Part shown: piece by piece, positions 18,320-31,109 of the stretch
Position numbering within the stretch: the stretch's first letter is position 1
How the letters are laid out: every line of letters begins with the position of its first letter
Assembly (NCBI GenBank): GCA_963555705.1
Contig: OY743189.1
Coordinates: 3,985,501 to 4,049,500 of the forward strand
Length of the DNA stretch: 64,000 nt
Direction of reading: 5' to 3'
From: Ligustrum vulgare
Lineage: Eukaryota; Streptophyta; Magnoliopsida; Lamiales; Oleaceae
The notes under the pieces: generated by a model
Seen by the model: the letters and a program-made list of their open reading frames with translations, nothing else
Databases searched by the model: none
What the model was told of the DNA's origin: nothing
Made by a program: the position numbers and the translations under genes

Positions 18320-20199
18320 CTCAGCTGCTGCCCAATTTCTTGTTCTTCCTTGATCCAAATGCATTGCAATAACTTTGGCTCTTCTTCCACATTCTTATGC
18401 AACGTAAATGAAGTCTTTGCACTAGAACACTCGTCCATCCATGCTTGCATGAATCCTTGCATTGCCTGCTTGATTCTTTTGGCTCTTTGTCTCGTTATTG
18501 GTCCTACGGGCACGTGCAACGGGTCAACGCTCGTTGAGCCACTCCGGAACTCATCATCCCCTCTCTGTTGAAAAGGATTCGTCCTCGAATCATCACCTGC
18601 ATCAAACAGAGAAAGATCAGAAACATTAAAAGAAGCGGACACATTATACTCACCTGGAAGATCGAGCTTATATGCATTATCATTTATCTTTTCAATGACT
18701 TGAAAAGGTCCATCTCCTCTTGGCTGCAACTTAGACTTTCTTTGGGTTGGAAATCGCTCCTTTCGCAAGTGCACCCACACCCAAGCACCTGGCTCGAACG
18801 TCACTTGCCTCCTACCTTTGTTGGCATGAGTCGCATAACGCTCATTTTTCTTTTCAATTTGCCCTTTCACCTTCTCATGAAGTTCTTTCACAAACTTAGC
18901 CTTTTTCGCCCCGTCCAAACTGCTCCGTTCATCTGCAGGTAAAGGAATTAAATCAAGAGGAGTTAGCGGGTTGAAACCATAAACAACTTCAAAAGGTGAA
19001 TATGAAGTAGTAGAATGCATAGATCGATTATAAGCAAATTCCACAAATGGCAAACATTCCTCCCAACTTTTTAAATTTTTATTTATTATAGTGCGCAAAA
19101 GTTGGATTAATGTCCTATTAACTACCTCCGTTTGACCATCAGTTTGCGGGTGACATGTAGTAGAAAATAACAATTTAGTACCCATTTTCCCCCACAAGAC
19201 TTTCCAAAAGTAGCTTAGGAACTTAACATCCCTATCAGACACAATACTCCTAGGTACCCCATGGAGTCTTACAACTTCCCTAAAGAATAGGTCAGCTATG
19301 TTTGTTGCGTCATCAGTTTTATTACAAGGAATAAAATGCGCCATTTTGCTAAACCTGTCTACCACCACAAATATCGAGTCTTTACCTTTTTTTATCCTAG
19401 GCAGACCTAACACAAAATCCATAGATATATCTACCCAAGGTTCATTAGGTACGGGCAAAGGCGTATACAAACCTTGTGGTAAGACTCTAGACTTAGATTG
19501 TTTACAAGTTATGCATCTTCCACAAACATGGTGAACATCCCTTTTCATTTTAGGCCAATAAAAATGTTCTTGTAAAGTTTCTAATGTCTTAAAAACACCA
19601 AAGTGCCCCATTAACCCCCCACCATGAGCCTCACGCACTAACAATTCACGCATAGAACAATTAGGCACACAAAGTTTACTTTCCCTAAACAAATAGCCTT
19701 CATGCCTATAAAATTTATCAATTGCACCCTTTTCACATGAAGCATAAATGGTAGAAAAATTAGGGTCATTAGCATACATACCTTTAATATATTCGAACCC
19801 AAGCAACTTCGCATTTAAAGAAGTTAAGAGAACATACCTGCGAGAAAGGGCATCTGCTACCACATTATCCTTACCTTGCTTATAGCGAATGACATACGGA
19901 AAGGTCTCAATGAATTCTATCCAACGGGCGTGTCGTTTGTTTAGTTTACCTTGTCCCTTGAGGTGTTTCAGTGACTCGTGGTCAGTGTGTATAACGAATT
20001 CCTTTGGCCACAGATAGTCCTGCCATGTTTCCAAGGCACGAACAAGAGCATATAGCTCCTTGTCGTAGGTAGGATAATTCAAGACTGCCCCACTCAGCTT
20101 TTCACTGAAAAATGCAATCGGTCTTTTTTCCTGCATAAGAACAGCTCCAATACCTATTCCTGATGCATCACATTCAATCTCAAAGAATTTTCTCCTCAT
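18301..20199 (-). CDS. pol: Array copy 2 RNase H and integrase with tail
   Basis: Same 632-codon frame as copy 1, with the catalytic residues of RNase H and integrase kept. It differs at the integrase C-terminal domain: EPGAW here (Asp to Ala) against ELGDW in copies 1 and 3. Tail codons lie in LTR2. It begins at the shared deletion junction. Confidence 0.9.
   Translation of the reverse strand: MRRKFFEIECDASGIGIGAVLMQEKRPIAFFSEKLSGAVLNYPTYDKELYALVRALETWQDYLWPKEFVIHTDHESLKHLKGQGKLNKRHARWIEFIETFPYVIRYKQGKDNVVADALSRRYVLLTSLNAKLLGFEYIKGMYANDPNFSTIYASCEKGAIDKFYRHEGYLFRESKLCVPNCSMRELLVREAHGGGLMGHFGVFKTLETLQEHFYWPKMKRDVHHVCGRCITCKQSKSRVLPQGLYTPLPVPNEPWVDISMDFVLGLPRIKKGKDSIFVVVDRFSKMAHFIPCNKTDDATNIADLFFREVVRLHGVPRSIVSDRDVKFLSYFWKVLWGKMGTKLLFSTTCHPQTDGQTEVVNRTLIQLLRTIINKNLKSWEECLPFVEFAYNRSMHSTTSYSPFEVVYGFNPLTPLDLIPLPADERSSLDGAKKAKFVKELHEKVKGQIEKKNERYATHANKGRRQVTFEPGAWVWVHLRKERFPTQRKSKLQPRGDGPFQVIEKINDNAYKLDLPGEYNVSASFNVSDLSLFDAGDDSRTNPFQQRGDDEFRSGSTSVDPLHVPVGPITRQRAKRIKQAMQGFMQAWMDECSSAKTSFTLHKNVEEEPKLLQCIWIKEEQEIGQQLSHGRKE
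18557..18569 (-). promoter_or_regulatory. Array copy 2 polypurine tract
   Basis: AACAGAGAGGGGA on the element strand, next to the LTR2 start at 18556, again within the pol frame. Confidence 0.85.
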
Positions 20200-21196
20200 C
20201 TACCTCAACACCATTAGAACTAACGACAAAGCCAAGAAAAACTACCTTTTCCATGCAAAAAGTGCACTTTTTAAAATTAGCATATAGTTTTTCAGTTTTT
20301 AAAACTTCCAAAACAGATCTTAAATGTTCAATGTGATCACCTAAGTTCTTACTATATACCAAAATATCATCAAAGTATACCACGACAAATTTACCAATGT
20401 AAGCACGCAAGACATGATTCATTAATCTCATAAAAGTGCTAGGTGCATTTGAGAGGCCGAACGGCATAACCATCCATTCATATAATCCATATTTGGTCTT
20501 GAAGGCGGTTTTCCATTCATCACCTTCTTTCATACGAATTTGGTGATAACCACTCTTAAGGTCTATTTTACTAAAAATACTAGCACCATAAAGTTCATCA
20601 AGCATGTCATCAAGTCTAGGTATGGGATGGCGATACTTTACCGTAATATTGTTGACTGCCCTACAGTCCACGCACATCCTCCAAGTCCCATCCTTTTTGG
20701 GTACCAACAGAACTGGTACTGCACATGGGCTCATGCTTTCCCGAACATAGCCCTTTTTCAGCAGCTCTTCAACCTGCTTTTGTAGCTCCTTGGTCTCTTC
20801 TGGATTGCTCCTATAAGCTGGCCTGTTTGGAATGACCGCTCCTGGCACGAAGTCAATCTGGTGTTCAATCCCTCGAATTGGCGGCAGCCCACTAGGAATA
20901 TCCTCGGGAAATAAATCTGCAAATTCCTGCAAAAGAGACATAGCTAAACTGGGGAGGGAGTGGTTAGCTTCATCAAGCACAAGGAGGGATTCCTTGTACA
21001 TTAGTAAAATCACAGGTTTATTTGTAGAAATAGCTTTGGTGATATCACTCTGTTTTGCGTAGAAGCTCACCTTTGTTTTCTCTCTTTTACTGGCACTCTT
21101 CACCCTCTCCTTTTTCTGGGATCGTGGTCCCAACTCTCGGTTTTTCACACAACTCTCCTTTTTCCGGGATCGTGGTCCCGACCCTCTTCTGTTCAC
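20180..21196 (-). CDS. pol: Array copy 2 reverse transcriptase, truncated
   Basis: Protein identical to copy 1 as listed: YFDD present, truncated at VDEEKIL by the same 242-nt deletion, and cut off from gag-protease by the same linker frameshift. The identity of both lesions shows common descent rather than independent decay. Confidence 0.88.
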   Translation of the reverse strand: MNRRGSGPRSRKKESCVKNRELGPRSQKKERVKSASKREKTKVSFYAKQSDITKAISTNKPVILLMYKESLLVLDEANHSLPSLAMSLLQEFADLFPEDIPSGLPPIRGIEHQIDFVPGAVIPNRPAYRSNPEETKELQKQVEELLKKGYVRESMSPCAVPVLLVPKKDGTWRMCVDCRAVNNITVKYRHPIPRLDDMLDELYGASIFSKIDLKSGYHQIRMKEGDEWKTAFKTKYGLYEWMVMPFGLSNAPSTFMRLMNHVLRAYIGKFVVVYFDDILVYSKNLGDHIEHLRSVLEVLKTEKLYANFKKCTFCMEKVVFLGFVVSSNGVEVDEEKIL

Positions 21197-23024
21197 TCAA
21201 CTCTCCTTTTTCCGGGATCGTGGTCCCGACCCTCTTTCTCTCTTCCTCACTTTTTAATTTCAATTGGTCTTCATAGACCTGTTGAGGTGACAAAGGCATT
21301 AGTTTGACATTTTTCCCGTCCTTAGTGAAGGTATACCTATTTTTAAATCCATCATGAATAACCTTCCTATCGAATTGCCATGGCCTGCCCAACAAGATGT
21401 GCCCCGCATGCATGGGTACCACATCACAAACCACGCTATCTTCATACTTCCCAATCGCCAAATCAACTACCACCTGCTTATTTACCTTAATCTCGCCCGA
21501 TTCATTTAACCACTGTAGCTTATATGGCCTTGGGTGTTTTAGCATAGGTAGGCACAATTTCTCTACTAAAGTAGTGCTAGCAACGTTCGCACAACTACCC
21601 CCATCTATTATCAAACTACACACTTTGTTATTCACAAAACACCTAGTATGAAATATATTTTCTCGCTGCTCACCCGACTCTTCCACCTTAACTTGAGTAC
21701 TAAGGGCTCTCCTAGTGACAAGTGATTTAGCTACTGCATAGTCCGCATCATCATTTTCACTAACATCCTCTAGAGCTGGCATATCCTTATACTCATCCTC
21801 CACTTCTCCCCCTTTCTCATCCTCCGAACTTAATACCCCATCATGCATAACCAATATTCGTTTATTTGGACATTGTGAAGAAATATGTCCTAAACCGGAA
21901 CATTTAAAGCAACGGATATCTCTAGTCCTACAAGGTTGAGAGTCAGAAGTAATTTTACCTTTGTTGGGTGGCTCTACCTTTCCCTTCGATGCCTCAAATT
22001 TATTTTTCTGCACAACCCCTTCATTTTTGGAAATCCCACTCCACGTAGACTTACCAAAAGAATTGGAACTTGTAGAGAATTTGGAAGTTCCCTTCCTTTT
22101 TAACTGTCGCTCCACTTTCATGGACATGTGAAGCATTTCCTCCAAATCGATATAATGCTGCAATTCAATAACATTAGCAATATCTCGATTTAAACCATTT
22201 AAAAACCTAGCCATGGTTGCCTCCGGGTCTTCCTCTATATTAGCCCGAATCATGGCAACCTCCATCTCCCTATGGTAATCCTCCACACTCTTACTACCTT
22301 GGGAAAGGGTTTGTAATTTTTGGTAAAGATCCCTATAGTAATGTCCAGACACAAATCGTTTTCTCATAAGGGCCTTCAACTCATCCCAAGTTTCAATAGG
22401 CCTCTCCCCATTTCTCCTTTTACTAGTTACCAATTGATCCCACCATACTATAGCATAATCAGTAAATTCTACGACTGCCAATTTAACCTTCTTAGCTTCA
22501 GAATAATTATGACAATCGAAAATTAATTCTACCCTCTTTTCCCATTCAAAATAAACGTCCGGATTACTCTTACCCTGAAACGAGGGAATGGACATTTTAA
22601 TGTTACCAACATGTCCATCTACATCATCCCTACGATCACGCCTATATCCCCTATCACGTCTTTCTCTCCGATCTCGTCTCCTACCAACACTAGTAATAGA
22701 CAATTCACCACTATCCTCATCACTATCAACAACCTCAACATGTTCATTCCTAGCTCTAAATTGTGGGTTGAAGTCATACCTTAGTGGTCTCCGTAAATTA
22801 GGGAAATTGCGCGGTTGTTCCGGACGTTGCTGAACATTTCCCGCACCTCGTGTCTCCCCCGGATTATTATCCCTTTCCACATTCACGCCGGATTGTGGAC
22901 CAAATTTTGCTTCCAACTTGGCATCCAACCTCGCTTCCCATTTTGCCAAACGTTCCTCCACCATTGCAAGCATTTTAAAATCTTGAAAATCCTTTTCCGT
23001 TGACGAAACTTCCTTCTGTGACAT
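21087..23024 (-). CDS. gag-pro: Array copy 2 Gag-protease polyprotein, intact (645 aa)
   Basis: Same length and domains as copy 1: MSQKEV start, CCHC knuckle, IDGGS protease, three linker repeats. It shares RFVSGHYY with copy 1, against RFVPGHYY in copy 3. Confidence 0.92.
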   Translation of the reverse strand: MSQKEVSSTEKDFQDFKMLAMVEERLAKWEARLDAKLEAKFGPQSGVNVERDNNPGETRGAGNVQQRPEQPRNFPNLRRPLRYDFNPQFRARNEHVEVVDSDEDSGELSITSVGRRRDRRERRDRGYRRDRRDDVDGHVGNIKMSIPSFQGKSNPDVYFEWEKRVELIFDCHNYSEAKKVKLAVVEFTDYAIVWWDQLVTSKRRNGERPIETWDELKALMRKRFVSGHYYRDLYQKLQTLSQGSKSVEDYHREMEVAMIRANIEEDPEATMARFLNGLNRDIANVIELQHYIDLEEMLHMSMKVERQLKRKGTSKFSTSSNSFGKSTWSGISKNEGVVQKNKFEASKGKVEPPNKGKITSDSQPCRTRDIRCFKCSGLGHISSQCPNKRILVMHDGVLSSEDEKGGEVEDEYKDMPALEDVSENDDADYAVAKSLVTRRALSTQVKVEESGEQRENIFHTRCFVNNKVCSLIIDGGSCANVASTTLVEKLCLPMLKHPRPYKLQWLNESGEIKVNKQVVVDLAIGKYEDSVVCDVVPMHAGHILLGRPWQFDRKVIHDGFKNRYTFTKDGKNVKLMPLSPQQVYEDQLKLKSEEERKRVGTTIPEKGELSEQKRVGTTIPEKGELCEKPRVGTTIPEKGEGEECQ

Positions 23025-23573
23025 GGTTAGTAATAAAGAAAAGAGAAAAAAATATTAAATAAAGATCCTCACGTGTTTTATCGCTCGTGTATCACTCAAT
23101 TTGGCTTTTTCCCTCTATTATTCTCACCACTCTGCCTTTTTCCTCTCGATTCCCTTTTTCCCACGTTCTCAAAGAACCCACCAAACTAGTCACGGATTTG
23201 GTCCTTGTGGAATAAATCCCAGAGTGCAAATAAGGAAAGTTGATGGAAAATATTGGAATTTAGGAAATTTGAGAAAGAAATTATGGAAACAAGAATTCTA
23301 TTGCAAGAAGAAGTTTTATGGACACAAGAATAAAGAATTTTATGGAAACAAGGATTTGTTGGAAAGACTTCCCAAATATTATTTTCTTGATTTCTTGTTC
23401 GAATCAACAACACTTCTTTCCTTCCTCTTTTTTTTTTTTTTTTTTTTGTAAATTTCGGATTTTTTTTTTTTTTAAATAATATCCTATTCAACAAGAATAA
23501 TCAAGAACAAGAAAAACAGAAATTGGCAAATCTTGAATTTCTGACGAATTTCAAGAATTAAGAATTGGAATGG

Positions 23574-23606
<33 letters not shown>

Positions 23607-23669
23607 AATGATTAATAACTGGAAATAAAAGAAAAGAACTGGAATACTAAATAATTGGATTTAGAGACA

Positions 23670-23682
23670 GGCTCTGATACCA
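23670..23682 (-). promoter_or_regulatory. Array copy 2 primer binding site
   Basis: TGGTATCAGAGCC on the element strand, two bases inside LTR3, as in the other copies. Confidence 0.9.
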
Positions 23683-23684
23683 GA

Positions 23685-24600
23685 TGATGTGATCCGTTAT
23701 GGGGATCACCAAGAACACGCGGAATTAAACGCCGGAAAGCTCTAAAATCCAAGATAGTAGACGGTAACAATGCAACCCCGACCTCACGACGCAAGAACTA
23801 TGGGTATATTAAACCCAAAACCCGTTACGATGCGGAGATAAGAACCACAAAGGGGGAACGCCACAAAGGTTGTCAAATCCTTTGATAAGTTTAATTTGTT
23901 CGACGAGAACACGAAGAAAATATAAGGGAATATCTCACCTTCAATATCATTAATCTCAAGAATAAAGTTGTTGTTTTACAATGCTGAATAAAGCCATATA
24001 TATAGGCAAAGAAAATAAAACAACTAGAAATAAACTAGAATTCAATCTAAACTAAAAAGCTAAAAACGCCAAACATTAACTTAAAATTCGGAACCTAAGT
24101 TACGGCCGTGACTTAAGAGTTTACGGCCGTAAGCAAGCTACGGATTAAAATTAAAAACAATTGTTACGGCCGTGACAATACCCTTTACGGCCGTAATCAA
24201 CATTCTGAATTTAAAACTACCAAACTCTTTACGGCCGTGAAGATGTGGGTTACGGCCGTAAGTCCTCTTCTGCATAATTTCGCCATTGTAGTGTTACGGC
24301 CGTAATTTTGGCTTTACGGCCGTGAAACCGTTACGGCCGTGACTTCACTCTTTACGGCCGTGACTCAGCTGCTGCCCAATTTCTTGTTCTTCCTTGATCC
24401 AAATGCATTGCAATAACTTTGGCTCTTCTTCCACATTCTTATGCAACGTAAATGAAGTCTTTGCACTAGAACACTCGTCCATCCATGCTTGCATGAATCC
24501 TTGCATTGCCTGCTTGATTCTTTTGGCTCTTTGTCTCGTTATTGGTCCTACGGGCACGTGCAACGGGTCAACGCTCGTTGAGCCACTCCGGAACTCATCA
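23685..24600 (-). repeat. Array LTR3, shared by copies 2 and 3 (916 bp)
   Basis: Same length and parts as LTR2. TATA 23994-24005, palindromes from about 24100 to 24364, TGATGAG terminus at 24600. Confidence 0.93.
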
Positions 24601-25592
24601 TCCCCTCTCTGTTGAAAAGGATTCGTCCTCGAATCATCACCTGCATCAAACAGAGAAAGATCAGAAACATTAAAAGAAGCGGACACATTATACTCACCTG
24701 GAAGATCGAGCTTATATGCATTATCATTTATCTTTTCAATGACTTGAAAAGGTCCATCTCCTCTTGGCTGCAACTTAGACTTTCTTTGGGTTGGAAATCG
24801 CTCCTTTCGCAAGTGCACCCACACCCAATCACCTAGCTCGAACGTCACTTGCCTCCTACCTTTGTTGGCATGAGTCGCATAACGCTCATTTTTCTTTTCA
24901 ATTTGCCCTTTCACCTTCTCATGAAGTTCTTTCACAAACTTAGCCTTTTTCGCCCCGTCCAAACTGCTCCGTTCATCTGCAGGTAAAGGAATTAAATCAA
25001 GAGGAGTTAGCGGGTTGAAACCATAAACAACTTCAAAAGGTGAATATGAAGTAGTAGAATGCATAGATCGATTATAAGCAAATTCCACAAATGGCAAACA
25101 TTCCTCCCAACTTTTTAAATTTTTATTTATTATAGTGCGCAAAAGTTGGATTAATGTCCTATTAACTACCTCCGTTTGACCATCAGTTTGCGGGTGACAT
25201 GTAGTAGAAAATAACAATTTAGTACCCATTTTCCCCCACAAGACTTTCCAAAAGTAGCTTAGGAACTTAACATCCCTATCAGACACAATACTCCTAGGTA
25301 CCCCATGGAGTCTTACAACTTCCCTAAAGAATAGGTCAGCTATGTTTGTTGCGTCATCAGTTTTATTACAAGGAATAAAATGCGCCATTTTGCTAAACCT
25401 GTCTACCACCACAAATATCGAGTCTTTACCTTTTTTTATCCTAGGCAGACCTAACACAAAATCCATAGATATATCTACCCAAGGTTCATTAGGTACGGGC
25501 AAAGGCGTATACAAACCTTGTGGTAAGACTCTAGACTTAGATTGTTTACAAGTTATGCATCTTCCACAAACATGGTGAACATCCCTTTTCAT
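24345..25592 (-). pseudogene. pol: Array copy 3 integrase core, C-terminal domain and tail
   Basis: Begins at [12 protein letters not shown] and carries both catalytic Asp residues, the Glu, ELGDW, the GPF module and the tail into LTR3. One extra C in the run near 25650 (CCCCCATTAACC against CCCCATTAACC) separates it from the RNase H frame. Confidence 0.9.
24601..24613 (-). promoter_or_regulatory. Array copy 3 polypurine tract
   Basis: AACAGAGAGGGGA on the element strand next to the LTR3 start at 24600. Confidence 0.85.
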
Positions 25593-25632
25593 TTTAGGCC
25601 AATAAAAATGTTCTTGTAAAGTTTCTAATGTC

Positions 25633-26244
25633 TTAAAAACACCAAAGTGCCCCCATTAACCCCCCACCATGAGCCTCACGCACTAACAATTCACGCATAG
25701 AACAATTAGGCACACAAAGTTTACTTTCCCTAAACAAATAGCCTTCATGCCTATAAAATTTATCAATTGCACCCTTTTCACATGAAGCATAAATGGTAGA
25801 AAAATTAGGGTCATTAGCATACATACCTTTAATATATTCGAACCCAAGCAACTTCGCATTTAAAGAAGTTAAGAGAACATACCTGCGAGAAAGGGCATCT
25901 GCTACCACATTATCCTTACCTTGCTTATAGCGAATGACATACGGAAAGGTCTCAATGAATTCTATCCAACGGGCGTGTCGTTTGTTTAGTTTACCTTGTC
26001 CCTTGAGGTGTTTCAGTGACTCGTGGTCAGTGTGTATAACGAATTCCTTTGGCCACAGATAGTCCTGCCATGTTTCCAAGGCACGAACAAGAGCATATAG
26101 CTCCTTGTCGTAGGTAGGATAATTCAAGACTGCCCCACTCAGCTTTTCACTGAAAAATGCAATCGGTCTTTTTTCCTGCATAAGAACAGCTCCAATACCT
26201 ATTCCTGATGCATCACATTCAATCTCAAAGAATTTTCTCCTCAT
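25633..26244 (-). pseudogene. pol: Array copy 3 RNase H and start of integrase
   Basis: Same deletion junction (MRRKFFEIE) as copies 1 and 2, with the RNase H motifs intact. It runs to the integrase start GGGLMG, where the one-base insertion ends the frame in ALWCF. Confidence 0.88.
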
Positions 26245-27241
26245 CTACCTCAACACCATTAGAACTAACGACAAAGCCAAGAAAAACTACCTTTTCCATG
26301 CAAAAAGTGCACTTTTTAAAATTAGCATATAGTTTTTCAGTTTTTAAAACTTCCAAAACAGATCTTAAATGTTCAATGTGATCACCTAAGTTCTTACTAT
26401 ATACCAAAATATCATCAAAGTATACCACGACAAATTTACCAATGTAAGCACGCAAGACATGATTCATTAATCTCATAAAAGTGCTAGGTGCATTTGAGAG
26501 GCCGAACGGCATAACCATCCATTCATATAATCCATATTTGGTCTTGAAGGCGGTTTTCCATTCATCACCTTCTTTCATACGAATTTGGTGATAACCACTC
26601 TTAAGGTCTATTTTACTAAAAATACTAGCACCATAAAGTTCATCAAGCATGTCATCAAGTCTAGGTATGGGATGGCGATACTTTACCGTAATATTGTTGA
26701 CTGCCCTACAGTCCACGCACATCCTCCAAGTCCCATCCTTTTTGGGTACCAACAGAACTGGTACTGCACATGGGCTCATGCTTTCCCGAACATAGCCCTT
26801 TTTCAGCAGCTCTTCAACCTGCTTTTGTAGCTCCTTGGTCTCTTCTGGATTGCTCCTATAAGCTGGCCTGTTTGGAATGACCGCTCCTGGCACGAAGTCA
26901 ATCTGGTGTTCAATCCCTCGAATTGGCGGCAGCCCACTAGGAATATCCTCGGGAAATAAATCTGCAAATTCCTGCAAAAGAGACATAGCTAAACTGGGGA
27001 GGGAGTGGTTAGCTTCATCAAGCACAAGGAGGGATTCCTTGTACATTAGTAAAATCACAGGTTTATTTGTAGAAATAGCTTTGGTGATATCACTCTGTTT
27101 TGCGTAGAAGCTCACCTTTGTTTTCTCTCTTTTACTGGCACTCTTCACCCTCTCCTTTTTCTGGGATCGTGGTCCCAACTCTCGGTTTTTCACACAACTC
27201 TCCTTTTTCCGGGATCGTGGTCCCGACCCTCTTCTGTTCAC
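26225..27241 (-). CDS. pol: Array copy 3 reverse transcriptase, truncated
   Basis: Same 338-codon reading and same lesions as copies 1 and 2: palm with YFDD kept, thumb and connection deleted. Confidence 0.88.
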   Translation of the reverse strand: MNRRGSGPRSRKKESCVKNRELGPRSQKKERVKSASKREKTKVSFYAKQSDITKAISTNKPVILLMYKESLLVLDEANHSLPSLAMSLLQEFADLFPEDIPSGLPPIRGIEHQIDFVPGAVIPNRPAYRSNPEETKELQKQVEELLKKGYVRESMSPCAVPVLLVPKKDGTWRMCVDCRAVNNITVKYRHPIPRLDDMLDELYGASIFSKIDLKSGYHQIRMKEGDEWKTAFKTKYGLYEWMVMPFGLSNAPSTFMRLMNHVLRAYIGKFVVVYFDDILVYSKNLGDHIEHLRSVLEVLKTEKLYANFKKCTFCMEKVVFLGFVVSSNGVEVDEEKIL

Positions 27242-29069
27242 TCAACTCTCCTTTTTCCGGGATCGTGGTCCCGACCCTCTTTCTCTCTTCCTCACTTTTT
27301 AATTTCAATTGGTCTTCATAGACCTGTTGAGGTGACAAAGGCATTAGTTTGACATTTTTCCCGTCCTTAGTGAAGGTATACCTATTTTTAAATCCATCAT
27401 GAATAACCTTCCTATCGAATTGCCATGGCCTGCCCAACAAGATGTGCCCCGCATGCATGGGTACCACATCACAAACCACGCTATCTTCATACTTCCCAAT
27501 CGCCAAATCAACTACCACCTGCTTATTTACCTTAATCTCGCCCGATTCATTTAACCACTGTAGCTTATATGGCCTTGGGTGTTTTAGCATAGGTAGGCAC
27601 AATTTCTCTACTAAAGTAGTGCTAGCAACGTTCGCACAACTACCCCCATCTATTATCAAACTACACACTTTGTTATTCACAAAACACCTAGTATGAAATA
27701 TATTTTCTCGCTGCTCACCCGACTCTTCCACCTTAACTTGAGTACTAAGGGCTCTCCTAGTGACAAGTGATTTAGCTACTGCATAGTCCGCATCATCATT
27801 TTCACTAACATCCTCTAGAGCTGACATATCCTTATACTCATCCTCCACTTCTCCCCCTTTCTCATCCTCCGAACTTAATACCCCATCATGCATAACCAAT
27901 ATTCGTTTATTTGGACATTGTGAAGAAATATGTCCTAAACCGGAACATTTAAAGCAACGGATATCTCTAGTCCTACAAGGTTGAGAGTCAGAAGTAATTT
28001 TACCTTTGTTGGGTGGCTCTACCTTTCCCTTCGATGCCTCAAATTTATTTTTCTGCACAACCCCTTCATTTTTGGAAATCCCACTCCACGTAGACTTACC
28101 AAAAGAATTGGAACTTGTAGAGAATTTGGAAGTTCCCTTCCTTTTTAACTGTCGCTCCACTTTCATGGACATGTGAAGCATTTCCTCCAAATCGATATAA
28201 TGCTGCAATTCAATAACATTAGCAATATCTCGATTTAAACCATTTAAAAACCTAGCCATGGTTGCCTCCGGGTCTTCCTCTATATTAGCCCGAATCATGG
28301 CAACCTCCATCTCCCTATGGTAATCCTCCACACTCTTACTACCTTGGGAAAGGGTTTGTAATTTTTGGTAAAGATCCCTATAGTAATGTCCAGGCACAAA
28401 TCGTTTTCTCATAAGGGCCTTCAACTCATCCCAAGTTTCAATAGGCCTCTCCCCATTTCTCCTTTTACTAGTTACCAATTGATCCCACCATACTATAGCA
28501 TAATCAGTAAATTCTACGACTGCCAATTTAACCTTCTTAGCTTCAGAATAATTATGACAATCGAAAATTAATTCTACCCTCTTTTCCCATTCAAAATAAA
28601 CGTCCGGATTACTCTTACCCTGAAACGAGGGAATGGACATTTTAATGTTACCAACATGTCCATCTACATCATCCCTACGATCACGCCTATATCCCCTATC
28701 ACGTCTTTCTCTCCGATCTCGTCTCCTACCAACACTAGTAATAGACAATTCACCACTATCCTCATCACTATCAACAACCTCAACATATTCATTCCTAGCT
28801 CTAAATTGTGGGTTGAAGTCATACCTTAGTGGTCTCCGTAAATTAGGGAAATTGCGCGGTTGTTCCGGACGTTGCTGAACATTTCCCGCACCTCGTGTCT
28901 CCCCCGGATTATTATCCCTTTCCACATTCACGCCGGATTGTGGACCAAATTTTGCTTCCAACTTGGCATCCAACCTCGCTTCCCATTTTGCCAAACGTTC
29001 CTCCACCATTGCAAGCATTTTAAAATCTTGAAAATCCTTTTCCGTTGACGAAACTTCCTTCTGTGACAT
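27132..29069 (-). CDS. gag-pro: Array copy 3 Gag-protease polyprotein, intact (645 aa)
   Basis: Same architecture as copy 1. It differs at three places I noticed: NEYVEVV (His to Tyr), RFVPGHYY (Pro as in B1, Ser in copies 1 and 2) and KDMSALED (Pro to Ser). The zinc knuckle and protease motif are unchanged. Confidence 0.92.
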   Translation of the reverse strand: MSQKEVSSTEKDFQDFKMLAMVEERLAKWEARLDAKLEAKFGPQSGVNVERDNNPGETRGAGNVQQRPEQPRNFPNLRRPLRYDFNPQFRARNEYVEVVDSDEDSGELSITSVGRRRDRRERRDRGYRRDRRDDVDGHVGNIKMSIPSFQGKSNPDVYFEWEKRVELIFDCHNYSEAKKVKLAVVEFTDYAIVWWDQLVTSKRRNGERPIETWDELKALMRKRFVPGHYYRDLYQKLQTLSQGSKSVEDYHREMEVAMIRANIEEDPEATMARFLNGLNRDIANVIELQHYIDLEEMLHMSMKVERQLKRKGTSKFSTSSNSFGKSTWSGISKNEGVVQKNKFEASKGKVEPPNKGKITSDSQPCRTRDIRCFKCSGLGHISSQCPNKRILVMHDGVLSSEDEKGGEVEDEYKDMSALEDVSENDDADYAVAKSLVTRRALSTQVKVEESGEQRENIFHTRCFVNNKVCSLIIDGGSCANVASTTLVEKLCLPMLKHPRPYKLQWLNESGEIKVNKQVVVDLAIGKYEDSVVCDVVPMHAGHILLGRPWQFDRKVIHDGFKNRYTFTKDGKNVKLMPLSPQQVYEDQLKLKSEEERKRVGTTIPEKGELSEQKRVGTTIPEKGELCEKPRVGTTIPEKGEGEECQ

Positions 29070-29711
29070 GGTTAGTAATAAAGAAAAGAGAAAAAAATAT
29101 TAAATAAAGATCCTCACGTGTTTTATCGCTCGTGTATCACTCAATTTGGCTTTTTCCCTCTATTATTCTCACCACTCTGCCTTTTTCCTCTCGATTCCCT
29201 TTTTCCCACGTTCTCAAAGAACCCACCAAACTAGTCACGGATTTGGTCCTTGTGGAATAAATCCCAGAGTGCAAATAAGAAAAGTTGATGGAAAATATTG
29301 GAATTTAGGAAATTTGAGAAAGAAATTATGGAAACAAGAATTCTATTGCAAGAAGAAGTTTTATGGACACAAGAATAAAGAATTTTATGGAAACAAGGAT
29401 TTGTTGGAAAGATTTGCCAAATATTATTTTCTTGATTTCTTGTTCGAATCAACAACACTTCTTTCCTTCCTCTTTTTTTTTTTTTTTTTTTTTTGTAAAT
29501 TTCGGATTTTTTTTTTTTTAAATAATATCCTATTCAACAAGAATAATCAAGAACAAGAAAAACAGAAATTGGCAAATCTTGAATTTCTGACGAATTTCAA
29601 GAATTAAGAATTGGAATGGAATTTTTTTTTTTTTTTTTTTTTTTTTTGAATGATTAATAACTGGAAATAAAAGAAAAGAACTGGAATACTAAATAATTGG
29701 ATTTAGAGACA

Positions 29712-29724
29712 GGCTCTGATACCA
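29712..29724 (-). promoter_or_regulatory. Array copy 3 primer binding site
   Basis: TGGTATCAGAGCC on the element strand beside LTR4. Confidence 0.9.
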
Positions 29725-29726
29725 GA

Positions 29727-30642
29727 TGATGTGATCCGTTATGGGGATCACCAAGAACACGCGGAATTAAACGCCGGAAAGCTCTAAAATCCAAGATAGT
29801 AGACGGTAACAATGCAACCCCGACCTCACGACGCAAGAACTATGGGTATATTAAACCCAAAACCCGTTACGATGCGGAGATAAGAACCACAAAGGGGGAA
29901 CGCCACAAAGGTTGTCAAATCCTTTGATAAGTTTAATTTGTTCGACGAGAACACGAAGAAAATATAAGGGAATATCTCACCTTCAATATCATTAATCTCA
30001 AGAATAAAGTTGTTGTTTTACAATGCTGAATAAAGCCATATATATAGGCAAAGAAAATAAAACAACTAGAAATAAACTAGAATTCAATCTAAACTAAAAA
30101 GCTAAAAACGCCAAACATTAACTTAAAATTCGGAACCTAAGTTACGGCCGTGACTTAAGAGTTTACGGCCGTAAGCAAGCTACGGATTAAAATTAAAAAC
30201 AATTGTTACGGCCGTGACAATACCCTTTACGGCCGTAATCAACATTCTGAATTTAAAACTACCAAACTCTTTACGGCCGTGAAGATGTGGGTTACGGCCG
30301 TAAGTCCTCTTCTGCATAATTTCGCCATTGTAGTGTTACGGCCGTAATTTTGGCTTTACGGCCGTGAAACCGTTACGGCCGTGACTTCACTCTTTACGGC
30401 CGTGACTCAGCTGCTGCCCAATTTCTTGTTCTTCCTTGATCCAAATGCATTGCAATAACTTTGGCTCTTCTTCCACATTCTTATGCAACGTAAATGAAGT
30501 CTTTGCACTAGAACACTCGTCCATCCATGCTTGCATGAATCCTTGCATTGCCTGCTTGATTCTTTTGGCTCTTTGTCTCGTTATTGGTCCTACGGGCACG
30601 TGCAACGGGTCAACGCTCATTGAGCCACTCCGGAACTCATCA
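29727..30642 (-). repeat. Array LTR4 (outer 5' LTR), 916 bp
   Basis: The outer end CTCATCA at 30642 is followed by the right target duplication. One difference noted from the other array LTRs: GCTCATTGAG against GCTCGTTGAG near 30617. TATA at 30036-30047. Confidence 0.92.
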
Positions 30643-30647
30643 GCTCT
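30643..30647. repeat. Right target-site duplication of the array (GCTCT)
   Basis: GCTCT, one mismatch to the left copy GCTCA, followed by ACCTCTAAAGGCTCG exactly as after the single GCTCA in the empty site near 63270. Confidence 0.8.
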
Positions 30648-30712
30648 ACCTCTAAAGGCTCGTCTAGGTTCTCTACTTCCCTAAGACCTCCTATGGAAAC
30701 TTTTCTAACCAT
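30648..30712 (-). pseudogene. E5 antisense ORF, N-terminal piece cut off by the array
   Basis: ATG complement at 30710-30712, reading MVRKVSIGGLREVENLDEPL until the insertion. The rest continues at 11595. The uninterrupted version in the second copy starts at 63334 with the same residues, which fixes this start. Confidence 0.7.
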
Positions 30713-31109
30713 ATTTTTTCTCTTTGTTATAAGTTATTTAAATATGGAGGTCGAGAAGTCTCGAGCTTATCTAAAATGCTATTTTTTGGAGGAAAAGATC
30801 GTGACACTTGATCGAGGAGTTCTCTGGTCTCTTATAAAAATTCGCAAAGTAAAATGAAAGAGAGGATAGGGACCACATATATAGAGACAAAAATCGGAGG
30901 AAAACTTTTTGAGTCTTCACATTTTTCTTTAAATACGTGTCAACCATCTGGCTTAATGATTGATTCACCACCTCATATTAATTGAAGGAGAAAACAGTTG
31001 GCAAAACGCATCATAAGCTGGCGGAAATAAATGCGATAGCTAAAGAATAAAATAAAATAAATGAATGCATTTTGAGATCTTTTCCAAATCTCTGATGCAC
31101 GGGGGCCAA
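30713..31109 (+). other. E5 3' untranslated region up to the purine tract
   Basis: Noncoding, with TTATTTAAATATGG and other AT-rich stretches, ending in the purine/GC tract CACGGGGGCCAA before the LTR. The same sequence is at 63335-63731. Confidence 0.6.

Larger units (their letters stand above)
17641..18556 (-). repeat. Array LTR2, shared by copies 1 and 2 (916 bp)
   Basis: Serves as 5' LTR of copy 1 and 3' LTR of copy 2. On the element strand: TGATGAG at 18556, pol tail to 18301, palindromes 18319-18056, TATA 17961-17950, CATTGTAAAA, stem-loop 17840-17820, the CGCATCGTAACGGG block, end CACATCA at 17641. Confidence 0.93.
11596..30642 (-). mobile_element. Head-to-tail array of three family A gypsy elements sharing four LTRs
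   Basis: Structure in plus coordinates: LTR1 11596-12511, internal 1 12512-17640, LTR2 17641-18556, internal 2 18557-23684, LTR3 23685-24600, internal 3 24601-29726, LTR4 29727-30642. All face the minus strand. The period is 6,045, 6,044 and 6,042 bp at successive pol stops. Only one target duplication surrounds the whole block. The internal regions differ by few substitutions and by poly-T lengths, so the array is young. All copies carry the same RT-RNase H deletion and the same protease-RT frameshift. Confidence 0.93.
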
